Assembly: GCA_022453515.1 (NCBI GenBank)
Contig: JAJNNY010000066.1
Span: 62,001 to 126,000, forward strand
Source: Astrocystis sublimbata
Taxonomy: Eukaryota; Ascomycota; Sordariomycetes; Xylariales; Xylariaceae
Direction of reading: 5' to 3'
DNA: 64,000 nt
Under the pieces are notes generated by a model. That model made no database searches, was not told the DNA's origin, and saw only the letters and a program-made list of their open reading frames with translations. This document shows positions 1 through 11,191 of the stretch, piece after piece. The translations under genes were made by a program, and so were the position numbers. Position 1 is the stretch's first letter. Each line of letters begins with the position of its first letter.

Positions 1-3000
1 TATATCGCCCTCCAATGTATTCCATATCTAGAAATACTTCTCGAAGCCAATGATACAGTCTCTAGTATGAGAAATATCCATTATCTATAAAATCGCTATC
101 GCACGCTGCTTCTGTATTTCACCCAATATGTCTCAATATTGACTACATTACCTAGTATATGAAATTATGGCAGCTCTGCTGCATTCGTTAAGTAGGCATT
201 CGACATGTTGAGTTCGGCCCATGGCTTCACATCTCCAGACTTCGCCTCAGACATTGCGCCACTCCCGCCTACTTGATCGACGATTAAGAATTTAGACAAT
301 CCCCCTCAAAATGATGGTTCGATGACCGTACTATACTAAAGTAGTCGGAAAAGACTCCGGTGATGGTAGATCCTAGTGCTTGTCAAGAACTTTCACAACT
401 CGTGACTGAAACAAGAATGGGTATCCTGTCCGACACTGAGACCCACTATCTGTTATCAACAAGGAATATGGAACTCATTTGCTGTCTTCTCCACGGCTAT
501 CGTAGAACCCACGGGGACGGGTGACCAGAGCTGTGAGGGCGCCGAAGCTCAGACCTTCGCCATCATTGCAAACTCGCAAACTCGCTTAACAGCATCTGGT
601 CTTGTTATTAGCACCGCCTCTCTTTCAAGACCTCTCAATCACGTCAATTTTTGCGCCTACCGCAGCCTGCAATTCCAATCTTCGAATACCGTCTTCATCA
701 TGTCGTGATGATCAGTATCTCAGTTGTTTGTGTGTCCGTGTACGGGATACTCTTGCAACAATGCATGCTGACATATCAGTTGGTGATATAGTATATGTTG
801 CGGGCGAATAACTCGACTCAGACGGCGTATGAGATGTCTGAAGATGTAAAGTGTCAACAAACAATAAAGTGGAGTGAGTAACAGCAAGAGCTCGATCAGT
901 TCAGGAGTTCTCTCCTGTTTTCGCAAAACCCCACCTATGCGTGAGTATGGATCTACACGTGCATCAGGTGTGCCTGCAAGCGCACGGTCGTGCTACGAGC
1001 CTCACCGGTATCGCCTGATCCACCAGAAACAGAAACAGGTCTGTCTGTATGTCCTTATCGTGCAGTTTCCCGGTCTTTTTCTCAGTCTTGATGAGGGCCG
1101 ACATGGATTGACCGAGGCAAGCTTTTCATCCACATGGCTTCGTCAGAGTAAGGATATTATCGATAGTGAATGCGGCATTTACAATAGTCCGGCACATATT
1201 ACCACTCCATTTGAACAAAAAGCATCTGTTAACTGTGGTATGACGAAGAGTTCGAAACGATGACTAACATATGACTGTCGTCGACTCGTTAACGCCGCCG
1301 GACCATGAAGCGTCAGGCGATGTCCGATTCAGTTTTTTCGATCTGGATAACCGCCTTCACCCTACGATACTCTTGTAGATGCATTATTATGTCGATAATA
1401 TGCCCATTATCAACGTATAATACATGTAGCCCTGCAGCCATCAATGTTTACTCATAATAGACGTCAGCTTTTATACAACGGCAACAACAAAGCGAGAAAA
1501 AAAAAAAGGGGGGGGGGGGGGGGGGGGGGGGTCGGTGTTGTGATCGCCATACTACAGGTGTTAACTTTTCATTTACCATATCTCTCACACCTTTCAACTA
1601 TAGAGGACTTATTATACAGCTTCGTATAAGAACCACACTTGATTATTGATTTCGTTCAAACAATCGATAATGTCGCCAAGTAGGGTCTTCAGCTTGCGCT
1701 ATCCCACTTACAGGTCTGACAGGGCTGCTAACCAACAGGCGATATTACTCAGACATGGTTATGACGTGGTGCTACTGCTACTATCCCAATCGCACTTGAA
1801 AAGGGGGATACGAAGCATTCTGGCCCGCCAAGATGTACAACTTTCGAATTAATCAACAGTTCATGGTCTTGAGAGCACATCTCATGATTTGCCCTTGTGT
1901 ACCTAGGTAGATAGTGGAAGATGAAGACGAAGATACTGATACTGATATTAGGATATCGTACAGCGACAGGCTTTACATTGGTTTCCTGTTGATATCGCTC
2001 ATACAATGCAGGGAGGGACGAGGATTTGCATACCTTATGCGGAGAGTGCAGCTAACTGGTTCTTTCACAGTACCGTGAAAGTGGTACGAACATGCATCTG
2101 CAGTTCGAGAACAGATAAGTACTTCGCGATATTCATGGCTGTCTCATGTGCAACAACATGCACTGATGCTGATGTTCGCTCAGAGAAGACCACGGACATC
2201 GATGCTAGTGGTTCTTTCGTTAGATTTATAATCTATAAGAAGCGGCTCATCCAACACAGATAAATAAGCTACGTGCGTGGTGCTGGCGAGTGTGTTGTTT
2301 AAAATGATTGGTGGGTCTGGGAACTCAAAGAGTACGCAACCAAGCCAATTTTAAAATATGTTTGATCACGAATTCAGCTCACATCGGAACATTTACTCGC
2401 TTTACTATGATAACAGCCGCATATAAAATAGGATATCCCAATATGTTACGGCGATTATATTATTGGCCCCCGCAAACAGGCAAATAATTACTAAGGCCCT
2501 TTTTCCCAATGAGCGTCTAGACCAGCAACCGTCGGTCATCTTACCACGGTACAGCTTCCCGACGTTGATGGGATCAGTATAGCGCGAACGAGGTGTAGTC
2601 AGACCGTACGACCTAGGGAGCATTGAACCAAACTTTTCCTATGATGGCGACGCAGGGCCTTCAGAACACAGCGCAATAATCATAGTGATTTCCATGTGTG
2701 TACTCGTATAGTGGAGCACACCGAAGAAGAAGTGTAGCTTACGTAGAGGCATAACTACCTACACGAGTCTCCTACTGCATGAAAGTAGATAGACTATGAC
2801 TCGCCTCTCTAGTTCGCTTATTTGGTTCGATTCGAATGCGATGCGGCTCTTCGGTGCCTCTGGCATATTCGTACGCAACACGAGATGGTGGAAACCTCGC
2901 CCTACCTACTCGCCTGGTATCCTTGGTTGCTAAGCCACCCATCCTTATGGGGTGGGAGGTGCTCATCCCATGTCGTCCCCACGAACGACTGATTGGAACT

Positions 3001-3364
3001 GCTTAGCACGGTTAGGTAGTTCAGGATGTCAGGGTCAACGAACGTACCAGGAATCTCGGATACATATTCCTATTTGCCAACTGGCAAACGCTTGGTTGGA
3101 TTCCAGGAGAGACTCGTAGTTTTCGAGCAAGTCCGGTAGCGAGAGATGTTTGCAGCCACATAGCACCGATACAAATACCAACATCCCATCTCAATTTACG
3201 AAGAAAGTGTCTACTGATCAACAACAAACATTTCCTACAATTGACAGGTCCCCCATAAGCTCTTCATACCCAATTCGTGGTTCTCTTGCTGCGTCGTTGC
3301 CTTTGCGTCGCTCAATTCCTTTATATACCCTCCAATTAGATCCGGTCACCGGTCGCTTTACGCC
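1..3364. other. Gene-poor intergenic DNA, no gene recognised
   Basis: No reading frame here has recognisable protein-like composition or a convincing splice structure on either strand. The longest open stretches are short and lack domain-like sequence. The only striking feature is an A-run followed by a long G-run at 1497-1531. I see no tRNA, rRNA or transposon ORF. Confidence 0.6.
1497..1531. repeat. Homopolymer junction A(11)G(24)
   Basis: Eleven A are followed directly by about twenty-four G. G-runs this long are prone to length error in sequencing and may form G-quadruplex structure. It lies in non-coding DNA. Confidence 0.9.
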
Positions 3365-3854
3365 ATGCAGTTCTTAATTATTGCGCTATTCGCGACCTCC
3401 GTTGCTTCTGTTGCGATTAAATCCGATATTACACTCCAGGAGACAGAAGCTCTTATCCCTAGATACGGTGACGGCGCCGATGTATACCCGAATAAAGATG
3501 AAAGCCAGGTCATTGTTTTCCGCAAACCAAACGGCGATATGGAGTTGAGGCCGGAACAGGTATGGACCATGAAACGGTGGCAAGCCGGCCGACTACGGCA
3601 CAGCGACGAACATTAAAAAGGCATTGGCGGTCGAGGGCGGTGTCCCGGGCAAGGAAGTCATGCCCTATTCCGTAAGAATTGTAAGTCTACCCACTCTTTT
3701 ACGTCTGGTGATCCCTACTCGGTTGGTGATCAGGGCTTGGGAACTAACTTGTCTATCTCATGGCAGGTCAGGTTGGTAGAATTGGCATGCATAAAGCAAC
3801 GCCGCTGTCGATCACGGCGGTTCCGAGTTGGTGGTAGCATTCCAGCGCGCTTGA
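3365..3854 (+). pseudogene. Putative small secreted protein gene with broken frame
   Basis: An ATG at 3365 opens a frame beginning MQFLIIALFATSVASVA, which looks like a signal peptide with cleavage near residue 17. About 50 coherent residues follow, with alternating hydrophobic positions (for example VIVFRKPNGDMEL). Around 3570 the protein-like reading moves to another frame: after MKR, the frame reading GGKPADYGTATNIKKALAVE continues to a plausible donor GTAAGT near 3679. Further on, a third frame reads SNAAVDHGGSELVVAFQRA and stops at 3854, but it has an in-frame stop just before it. An intron of normal size cannot repair the first shift, so a small indel, an assembly error or decay is likely. 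I do not recognise the family. A simple annotation would call only 3365-3616 (83 aa). The function, and whether it is expressed, are unknown. Confidence 0.4.
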
Positions 3855-5340
3855 CCCGGTGCGGTCGTTTGGTCGGCGCCCGAGCTCGCAAGCCGGCGAG
3901 ATCAGCAACCATGCGAGGCAGGTGTGCCTAGCATTCGCCAGTACAACCCCGCGCCGATTGCGAGCCGTCAGGGGAGGGCAGCCGGACAGTGCTCATGCGC
4001 TTGCCCGGGCGGACCAAACGTAGTTGCTGCCAGCCATTCATCACCATCGTTGGAGGCACCGCTGTGACACCCACCCCCTTCGACGCGGTTGCATCAGTAG
4101 TTCCCCATAGAGGCAGGCACCGTGTCACCTCGCATGTTGTAGGACTCGAAGCTGCAAACAACAACACGCGTACAGACTTTGCCGGGACCGGGACCACGAC
4201 GTCTGCCTGTGACACACGATGCCATGGTGTCAACTTCAGGAGTATCAGGGTGCGCCGAGGGCTCGGGGAAAAGGGAGGGACGAGGATGGCGGAGGATTAT
4301 TAAGAATAGCAGCTAATTGCAGCATCACTCACTGCGCGATAGTCATTACTCGATCATGATCATAACCATAACGTGATTGAAAGAAATCAAATGTCCGGTC
4401 GGTGCTGCTGTGTACCTATGTAACGGGCAGTCAACCGCAAAGGTCGGGGTCGGGGTCGGAGTCGGGGTTTATGGGTGTGCAAGTAGGTATTTAATTGCCG
4501 CTGTCGAATGAGCTGTGCTCGTCCACCACGAAGGTTCCAGGTGTTTGATAAAGAATACAAAATTCGACTTGTCACCAAGTGGCCGAGGTCGGGACAGCTT
4601 ATCGTCACAGGCAGTCACGAGGGTTTGCACGAATTGATAGTCACGCCCGAGATAACCTTGAAGTTGGTCAGCGGTCGCATGGGCCTTCCTAATCGGGCAA
4701 TATCCTCGCAATGCCGTCGAGGTGCGCGACGAACGAACGGCTGGAGTTCCAAGGTCCAAGGGTAGGTAGTCTCAGCGCATCGCAGAATGCATCTAGGCGT
4801 TTATCGAGCACCCGAGGCTCGCGAGGCACCCCTTAGCCGGAGCTTGGGCGGGGCTTAGGCGAGTCTTAGGCACTGCGCGGGAGCGAAGATCGCTGACGTA
4901 GGGCCGGCACTAGACGCGGCAGGCCAATCAGCGACGGCGCCTCAAACCCCGCAAACGCCGCCTCCAGATCCAGTCGTCCCCCAAATGCTGCACAAACGCC
5001 TCGATTAGGCGAGTACAAGCTCAAAGCCCACCCGCGCTTCCATTGATAAGAAGGCACGCCTCACGCCTGCTGCTTGCCTCCTGCCCGCCTCGCACCTGCC
5101 GAACGGAGCCAGCAGCGTGGAATCGCCCAAGGTACTGAAGAAGTGCCTACCTATATAAACCCGACGTCCCGGCCACGACATTCCCTGCACCGTTGTTCTA
5201 CTCATCCAATTGAGCTGCGCTACCTGTGTCACGTCCCTCTTTCTTCCTCCCCCTCTCTCTCTCTCACTCTCTCACTCTTCTTCCTCTTCATTCCACATCC
5301 ACGTCATCACCATCACCATCACCACATCCTTCCATTGAAG
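3855..5340. other. Intergenic region and GABA transaminase promoter
   Basis: No supported gene is present. The distal half is GC-rich without coherent coding sequence. The proximal part, from about 5100, has a TATA-like element and a strongly pyrimidine-rich leader (CT runs around 5233-5290) with no upstream ATG between 5160 and 5340. This fits a fungal promoter and 5' leader for the downstream gene. Confidence 0.6.
5152..5159 (+). promoter_or_regulatory. TATA-like box of GABA transaminase gene
   Basis: TATATAAA lies about 180 bp upstream of the ATG at 5341 and precedes the CT-rich leader. Position and context suit a core promoter element. No transcript start is known. Confidence 0.45.
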
Positions 5341-6919
5341 ATGGTGGTCGCACGCCGTCTGGGAGGTGCCCTCCGCCCTCTCTCTGCTGCCAGCAAGCGG
5401 GTGGTGGCATCTTCGTCTCGTCAGGCAGCCCCTTCATCCGTCAGATTGGCCTCCAGCTACTACAGTGGCGAACCTGATGCGCCGGCTGTCATGACAGAGA
5501 TCCCAGGTCCCAGGTCCAAGGAGCACCTGGTCAAGCTGGACAAGGTCTTCGATACACGCAGCACCAACATGCTTGCCGACTACACAAAGAGCAGTGGCAA
5601 CTACATTGTAGACCCGGACGGAAACAAGATATTGGATGTGTGAGTTCTCCCCTGCCATTGGTCCATTGGGGGGGTGGGGGGCTGTGCGTGGATTGACTGA
5701 CACCTTTGCCAGCTACGCCCAGATCGCCTCCATACCCATTGGCTACAACAACCCAGCTCTCAAGAAGGTCGCCGAGAGCCCTGAGATGACCTCGGCCATC
5801 ATCAACCGCCCGGCACTCGGCAACTTCCCCTCCCATGACTGGGCCGACGTGCTCGAGACCGGCATACTCAAGGTCGCCCCTCCGGGGCTGAACCAGGTCT
5901 TCACGGCCATGGCCGGGTCCGACGCCAACGAGACTGCCTACAAAGCCGCTTTCATGTGGCGGCGCCAGAAGGAGCGTGGTGGTCCTGCTGTCGAGTTCAC
6001 AGAGGCCGAGCTCGAGTCCTCCATGAACAACCAGAGCCCCGGTGCCTCGCAGCTCTCCATTCTCTCCTTCAAGACCGCCTTCCACGGCCGTCTGTTCGGC
6101 TCGCTCTCCACCACGCGATCCAAGCCTATCCACAAGCTAGACATCCCCGCCTTTGATTGGCCGCAAGCCACCTTCCCCCAGCTCAAGTACCCCCTCGAGG
6201 AACACGTCGAGGAGAACGCCAAGGCCGAGGCCGACTCGCTCGCCGAGGTCGAGCACCTCATCAAGAACTACCACGTGCCCCCTTGCGCTGTCATAGTTGA
6301 ACCCATCCAGTCCGAGGGTGGCGATAATCACGCTTCGCCTGCCTTCTTCCGGGGCCTGCGTGATATCACTCGAAAGCACGACGTGCTTTTTATTGTTGAC
6401 GAGGTCCAGACAGGTGTGGGCGCCACCGGCAAGTTCTGGGCGCATGAGCACTGGGACCTCCCAACACCGCCTGACATGGTGACCTTCAGCAAGAAGGCGC
6501 AAACGGCCGGCTACTATTTTGTCGACCCATCGCTACGACCAAACAAGCCGTACCGCCAGTTCAACACGTGGATGGGCGACCCGGCCCGCGCGCTGCTGTT
6601 CCGCGGCATCATAGACGAGATCCAGCGCCTTGGCCTGGTCGAGAAGACGGCCGAGGTCGGTGAATACCTGTACGGAAAGCTCGAGAAGCTCGCCGAGAAA
6701 TATCCCGGCCAGTTCCAGAACCTCCGGGGCAAGAATCGCGGTACCTTCATCGCCTTCGACAACCCCAACCGTGACGAGTTCCTCAAGAAAGCCAAGACCG
6801 TCGGCATCAACATTGGCGGCAGTGGCGCCAGCGCTGTTCGCCTGCGGCCCATGTTGATCTTCGAGAAGCACCACGCTGATCTCCTGCTTGAGGCAATGGA
6901 GAAGATCGTCAAGAGCTGA
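5341..6919 (+). CDS. 4-aminobutyrate aminotransferase (GABA transaminase), mitochondrial
   Basis: Converts GABA and 2-oxoglutarate to succinate semialdehyde and glutamate with PLP (the GABA shunt; UGA1/gatA family). There are two exons, 5341-5639 and 5713-6919. The 73 bp intron has donor GTGAGT and acceptor GCCAG, and the join reads ILDVYAQIAS. The product is 501 aa, close to the family length. The first 45 or so residues are Arg/Ser/Ala-rich and lack acids, as in a mitochondrial presequence. Class III aminotransferase landmarks are present: FTAMAGSDANE near the PLP phosphate site, IVDEVQTGVGATGKFW, and TFSKKAQTAGYYF, where the lysine pair at about 360-361 contains the Schiff-base lysine. The C-terminus NIGGSGASAVRLRPMLIF is also typical. 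I chose the ATG at 5341 because the open frame upstream lies in the CT-rich leader and has no conserved residues. The gene converges on SET2. Identification is from family knowledge and not from a search. Confidence 0.93.
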
Positions 6920-8306
6920 ACTCTGCCCCACACACATATATATATCTATACACTGGTTCAATGAATGGCGAACATATTGAGGTTTATATCGGGTCTTGCT
7001 TGGCAGTTTGCTTCGGCGTTTGATTCCGGGAAATATTTGATCTTTGTCTCGTTAGGGTATACATGCGATGGATGAAGTTCTCAATCACGGGACGAAGAGC
7101 TTTTGTTATAGGGGTTTAAGTTTTTTAGAGCATAGGCAGACAGCGGAAATCCCGATTAATGGTATATAACGAGGATGAACCTCGAAACATGCATCTAGCA
7201 TATTACACGGAAAATACAATCTTCATATACAAAATACACCAGTAGAAATATTCTGGATGATTGAATTGCCGTGTCTCGTCTATTCGCCCGCGGACCGGAG
7301 CATTACTTACCATGCCGTGGAGGAATGGACATAGTTCACTATATATGTTACTTCCTTTTTGAGCCCTTCTTGCCCTGCACCGGACATGCTCAGCAGTAAG
7401 GTCTCAAAATTCTATATATACAATGCCCATGTTATCATATAGATGACTCACAGGCTAAGTTGGGACGTTGACTAACCTACCGACAGCCGACTAGCTATGC
7501 TATGTACAAATGAACAGCAGCAGCTTGTAGGCAACAAGCCGCACGCAAGTTGCCTCATATGTAGGTAGGTATGTAGATAGTTACGCCAACAAACACAACG
7601 CAGGATATGCGCCTCAGAAAGGCATGTGTGCACCACATCCATGATGCGTTTCACATTACGCACAGGTTTGATGCACCTTGGTGTATCTTCCTCAATTCTT
7701 CCACGATCAACCTGAGCATTCAGAACAAGCGGGATCAAAAGAAAGATCACTCGCTGCCCGTTCATGGGTGAGTGATCAGTGATCCCTTTCTTCCGATTCT
7801 CCTATCCGCCGGAGCATTCAAGGCCCTTCTCCTATTTGGAATGGCCATCCCTCCGCAAACCTTCTCTCATAAGTGATCAGTTTCACCTGTCGAGAGAAAC
7901 GTACCGCAGGGTGAGCGGAACATCTAACGAGATACCCAGACGGGCAAATAGGTGGTACAAAGGGTGATGCGACGCAACGCGATGCTTGATGTGTAACAGA
8001 ATTGTAGTAGATGAATGGTTCAGATCAAGAGATTGGATTGGTTCCCTCACTCCCGCAAGCTGAACTGACTGAAGTAGCAAGAAAAGACAAGCTGAAAAAA
8101 CACCGCCGTGACCGCCCAGCCATAAAAATCAGGGAATGCAAGGCAACCTGGAAATGCAGGTACTTCGGACCCATTCGTGACAGAGACCGAATTCGAGGAT
8201 AATGTTACGAAATAAAGCAGCATGCCGGACAGGCGAGAGCCTTGGTTGCCGATATCTGCTGACTGCTGGCTGCTGGTTGCGTCATCGTGGATGAAGGGCT
8301 GGCTCA
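6920..8306. other. Convergent 3' flank between GABA transaminase and SET2
   Basis: AT-rich DNA with several TATATA stretches that could serve as polyadenylation efficiency elements for both convergent genes. No coding sequence or RNA gene is recognised. Confidence 0.6.
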
Positions 8307-11191
8307 CTAATGACTTATGACGGTAGTCGCTTCGGTCTTAAGCTCGCCTCTCTGGAAGTGCAGCATATTAAGCTCGTTCTCCTTCTCCAGGGCAACCTCT
8401 TCTTCTCGCAATCTCTGCCGCTCGTCCTCTTCACGCTGGAGTGAAGCTGCGTTTGGTTCTCCCTCAATTTCATCCTCTTGACCCGTCAAAATGGCATCAA
8501 ACGCAACCTCGCTTTCCGGGGGAGGCGGGGGAGGCGGGGGCGGAGGCGGACTCGACGCATCGCTCCCGTTCTGGTTCTCCTTCAGCCGCTTTGAATAGGG
8601 GTTTTCAGATGGCGTCAAGTCCGGAGTCTCGTGGGAATCGTACGCGCGTTTCCTTTTGTTGTCAGTGCTGCTCGGTGTTGCCCCCATCTCCTCGTCGTCT
8701 GTCATCGTCGCATCCCCACTTTCTCCTTGCGCAGTGGGCTGCGGAGGTGCATCATGTCCGTTGAGAACGAGAGGCTGTGAACTTTTCGACACATCTCTTG
8801 TGGCACGAACCATCTTCTTCTTTTCATGTTCCTGATATTTCTGAACAGCACGGTCGAGAAACTCTTTAACATGAACTTTGACCTTCCTTTCTTGCTTCTC
8901 GCTGATAGAAGTGGGGTCATCGACCCGCTTGTTCTTGTAATCCGAAGTGACGAGTTTTTTGCTAATCTCTTTGGCAAACTTTTTGAGTTCCTCCTTGGGG
9001 AGCTTATGGCGGAATTTGTCCATGACATATTTGACATGAGGATAGAGCTAGGGTGAGGTACCTTAGGTCAGTACACTTCGCAGCATGACTGGGGGACCGG
9101 GGGTTGTACGCACTGTATTCTCATAAACCTTCATTTGCTTTTCAACGGGCAAAGAACGCCACTTCTCCTTCCTAGCCTCATGAGTAGGCGTGCTAATCGG
9201 CTGTGGGGTTTGGGATGCGGAGCGGCCCGGCACAGCTCCAGGCTTTGTCAATGAGTCGATGATGTTCTGCAGGGTCTTCTGCTCTTGTTGCGCCTTGGAG
9301 GGGCCGTTGGATTGTGGCTGGGCAGCATCTGGCGCAGGTGCTGTAGGTCTGTGCCAAGTTGTTACACCAGTCTTGGTGTAATAATACTGACTACCGAGCT
9401 CGTCGGTTGTGGCAAACCACCCTGAGGGAAGAGCCGGGGGCGCGGGACGATTGCGACGAGGGAAGCTGCTGTTGAAAAAGTTGGGGTTTCGCTGAGGGAC
9501 ACTGCTCCGCGGGCCTTTTGGGGTGTTGGTGGGCAGTGCCGCCAACGATTTCGGTTCTTCTGGGCGAGCACCACGGCGCTCCTCGAACGAATTGACAGGC
9601 TGCGAAGTTTGGGACCCCTGTGCATTGGGGTCTAGTTTCTTTCGGGGAATCCTGTAGGCGACCTCCAGCTTGCTCCATGCATCGAGAAGGCGTGCTGACT
9701 CAACGGAGACGTCCTCGTGCTCTGACTTTGTCAACGATTGAATGGTGGATTCGATCTTGGAATCCACAATCTTGTTCTTCGTGAGACGGGGAAATTGACC
9801 AAGAATGTCCAGCACCTGGAGCACGACATTGGTATCCCCAATGAATGTGTTGAGCACGGTCTTCAAGATTTGGTATCCGTGCATTTGCACTACCCTGTTG
9901 CGGACCCTGTCGTCGTTGGTGCGCTGGATGCGCTGCAGCAGCTTGACAGCAATCCACTTCTCCTTGCACTGCATCAGTGTTGCCATGACCTTGGTGACGC
10001 CCTGTTCGTCAAGGCTGCGAGCTTGTACACTGTTGACATAATCCTCGTCCTCCTCACTAATCTTCTTTTTCCGCGGCTTCTTGGCGACTGCTGTGTCCCA
10101 GCCATCGCTGTCGTCAATTCCCAGCGCTTCGATGGTTGCATCCGACAGTTTGGTTGCCCGCTCGGTCTGAGTCTTGCCTCCGATAAATCCGATGCAGTTG
10201 GCCTCGCCACAGTAACAGGGTTGGGGGTCTGCACCGTATCTGTCAACATTGTAGTTGAACACCAACTCTTCGCCAATGCGTATTCTCCGCCCGGCAAAAA
10301 TGCCCATGCGCAGCTTGTTGCCCACCACCCATTTGTCCACGTAGCAATTGGGGTTGCAGGAATGGTTGCAGAATCGTCCCAGGTTGCCCTTTTTGGTGGC
10401 GTCGACAAATTCGTTCTTGGTGAGGGACATGAAATAGAAGTGCCGAATGCCTTCCTTGTCGTACTGGATTGCACGTCGGCGGAATGTAGGCTCATTGATG
10501 ACCTCGCCGATGTATTCAAAGATGAACTCGTGAGCTTGCAAGTCGGTGTTCGCACGGAGTCCGAACCCCTTTTTCTCGGTCTTGATGACGGAAACATCGG
10601 CATACTGTTTACGCTGGAACCTCTGATTCTGGCAGTCGTTTCCACAGTTGCAGTTCCTGTCGACACATTCCATTTTGGTGGCCCGGTTAATGCAGTCCGA
10701 GTCTTCACCACAGGCGTGGTTCATTCCATCCCCTAGAGCAAGGGTCACCATTAGCGCTCCACAGGCTTACGACTGCCGACATAGAAGGGGCACCTACGCC
10801 ATTCTTCGCTGCAGTCGCAGTCTAACGAATCGTGATCTGTCGAGCCAAGCGACTTGTGACCGTACAAACAATCAGGAATCACCTGGAAATGTTGACAGGA
10901 TTCCCCTGTCACATCAGGCAAGTCGGTAAGAGTAGTAACTGGTAGCGGCACCTTCTGCGAGGCCTTGCGCGAGAGTTTCGGAGGCTGGATACCGTCGGGA
11001 GTCGATGCACTGTCACTGCAGGTCTTCCGTTCATTAGGCGACAAGCTCTCCGACCGAGCGCCTTTGCTGCCGTTGGGTGTCGAAGCCATGCTATCACCCT
11101 CCTTTTCCATGATTGTAGCGGGTGCAGAGACCAGGGTGGTGTCTACCTTCAGGCTTTCCAGGCCATCTTCTATATGGCCATCCTCCTCCAT
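8307..11191 (-). CDS. set2: Histone H3 lysine-36 methyltransferase Set2
   Basis: Methylates H3K36 during transcription elongation by binding phosphorylated RNA polymerase II CTD. There are three exons on the minus strand: 11191-10798, 10732-9114 and 9047-8307. Both introns are short (65 and 66 bp). The first join gives [19 protein letters not shown] and the second gives [16 protein letters not shown], both matching the conserved family sequence. The product is 917 aa. Domains in order: a Ser/Thr-rich N-terminus; AWS, about 120-175, with the cysteine cluster [15 protein letters not shown], about 176-300, with [12 protein letters not shown] and ELVFNYN for SAM binding and catalysis; post-[11 protein letters not shown]; a WW domain ([19 protein letters not shown]); and the SRI domain, from about 660 to 750, which binds the CTD. 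The C-terminal tail has a run of eleven prolines and an acidic, charged end. All key residues appear intact. Confidence 0.95.

Noticed and set aside
2770..2850. Possible tRNA from GGTTCGATTCG at about 2823
   Set aside because: Resembles a B-box, but neighbouring bases do not form a T-arm, anticodon arm or acceptor stem.
5074..5340. N-terminal extension of GABA transaminase through the CT-rich leader
   Set aside because: The frame is open only because of pyrimidine-rich sequence. The ATG at 5341 gives a proper presequence and the usual length.
9738..10736. 332-codon frame antisense to SET2
   Set aside because: Mirror of the SET2 coding strand's codon pattern; its residues have no family features.
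10751..10797. Alternative 38 bp intron in SET2 (donor GTAAGC)
   Set aside because: Too short for a usual fungal intron and breaks the conserved EEWRDG join that the 65 bp intron provides.
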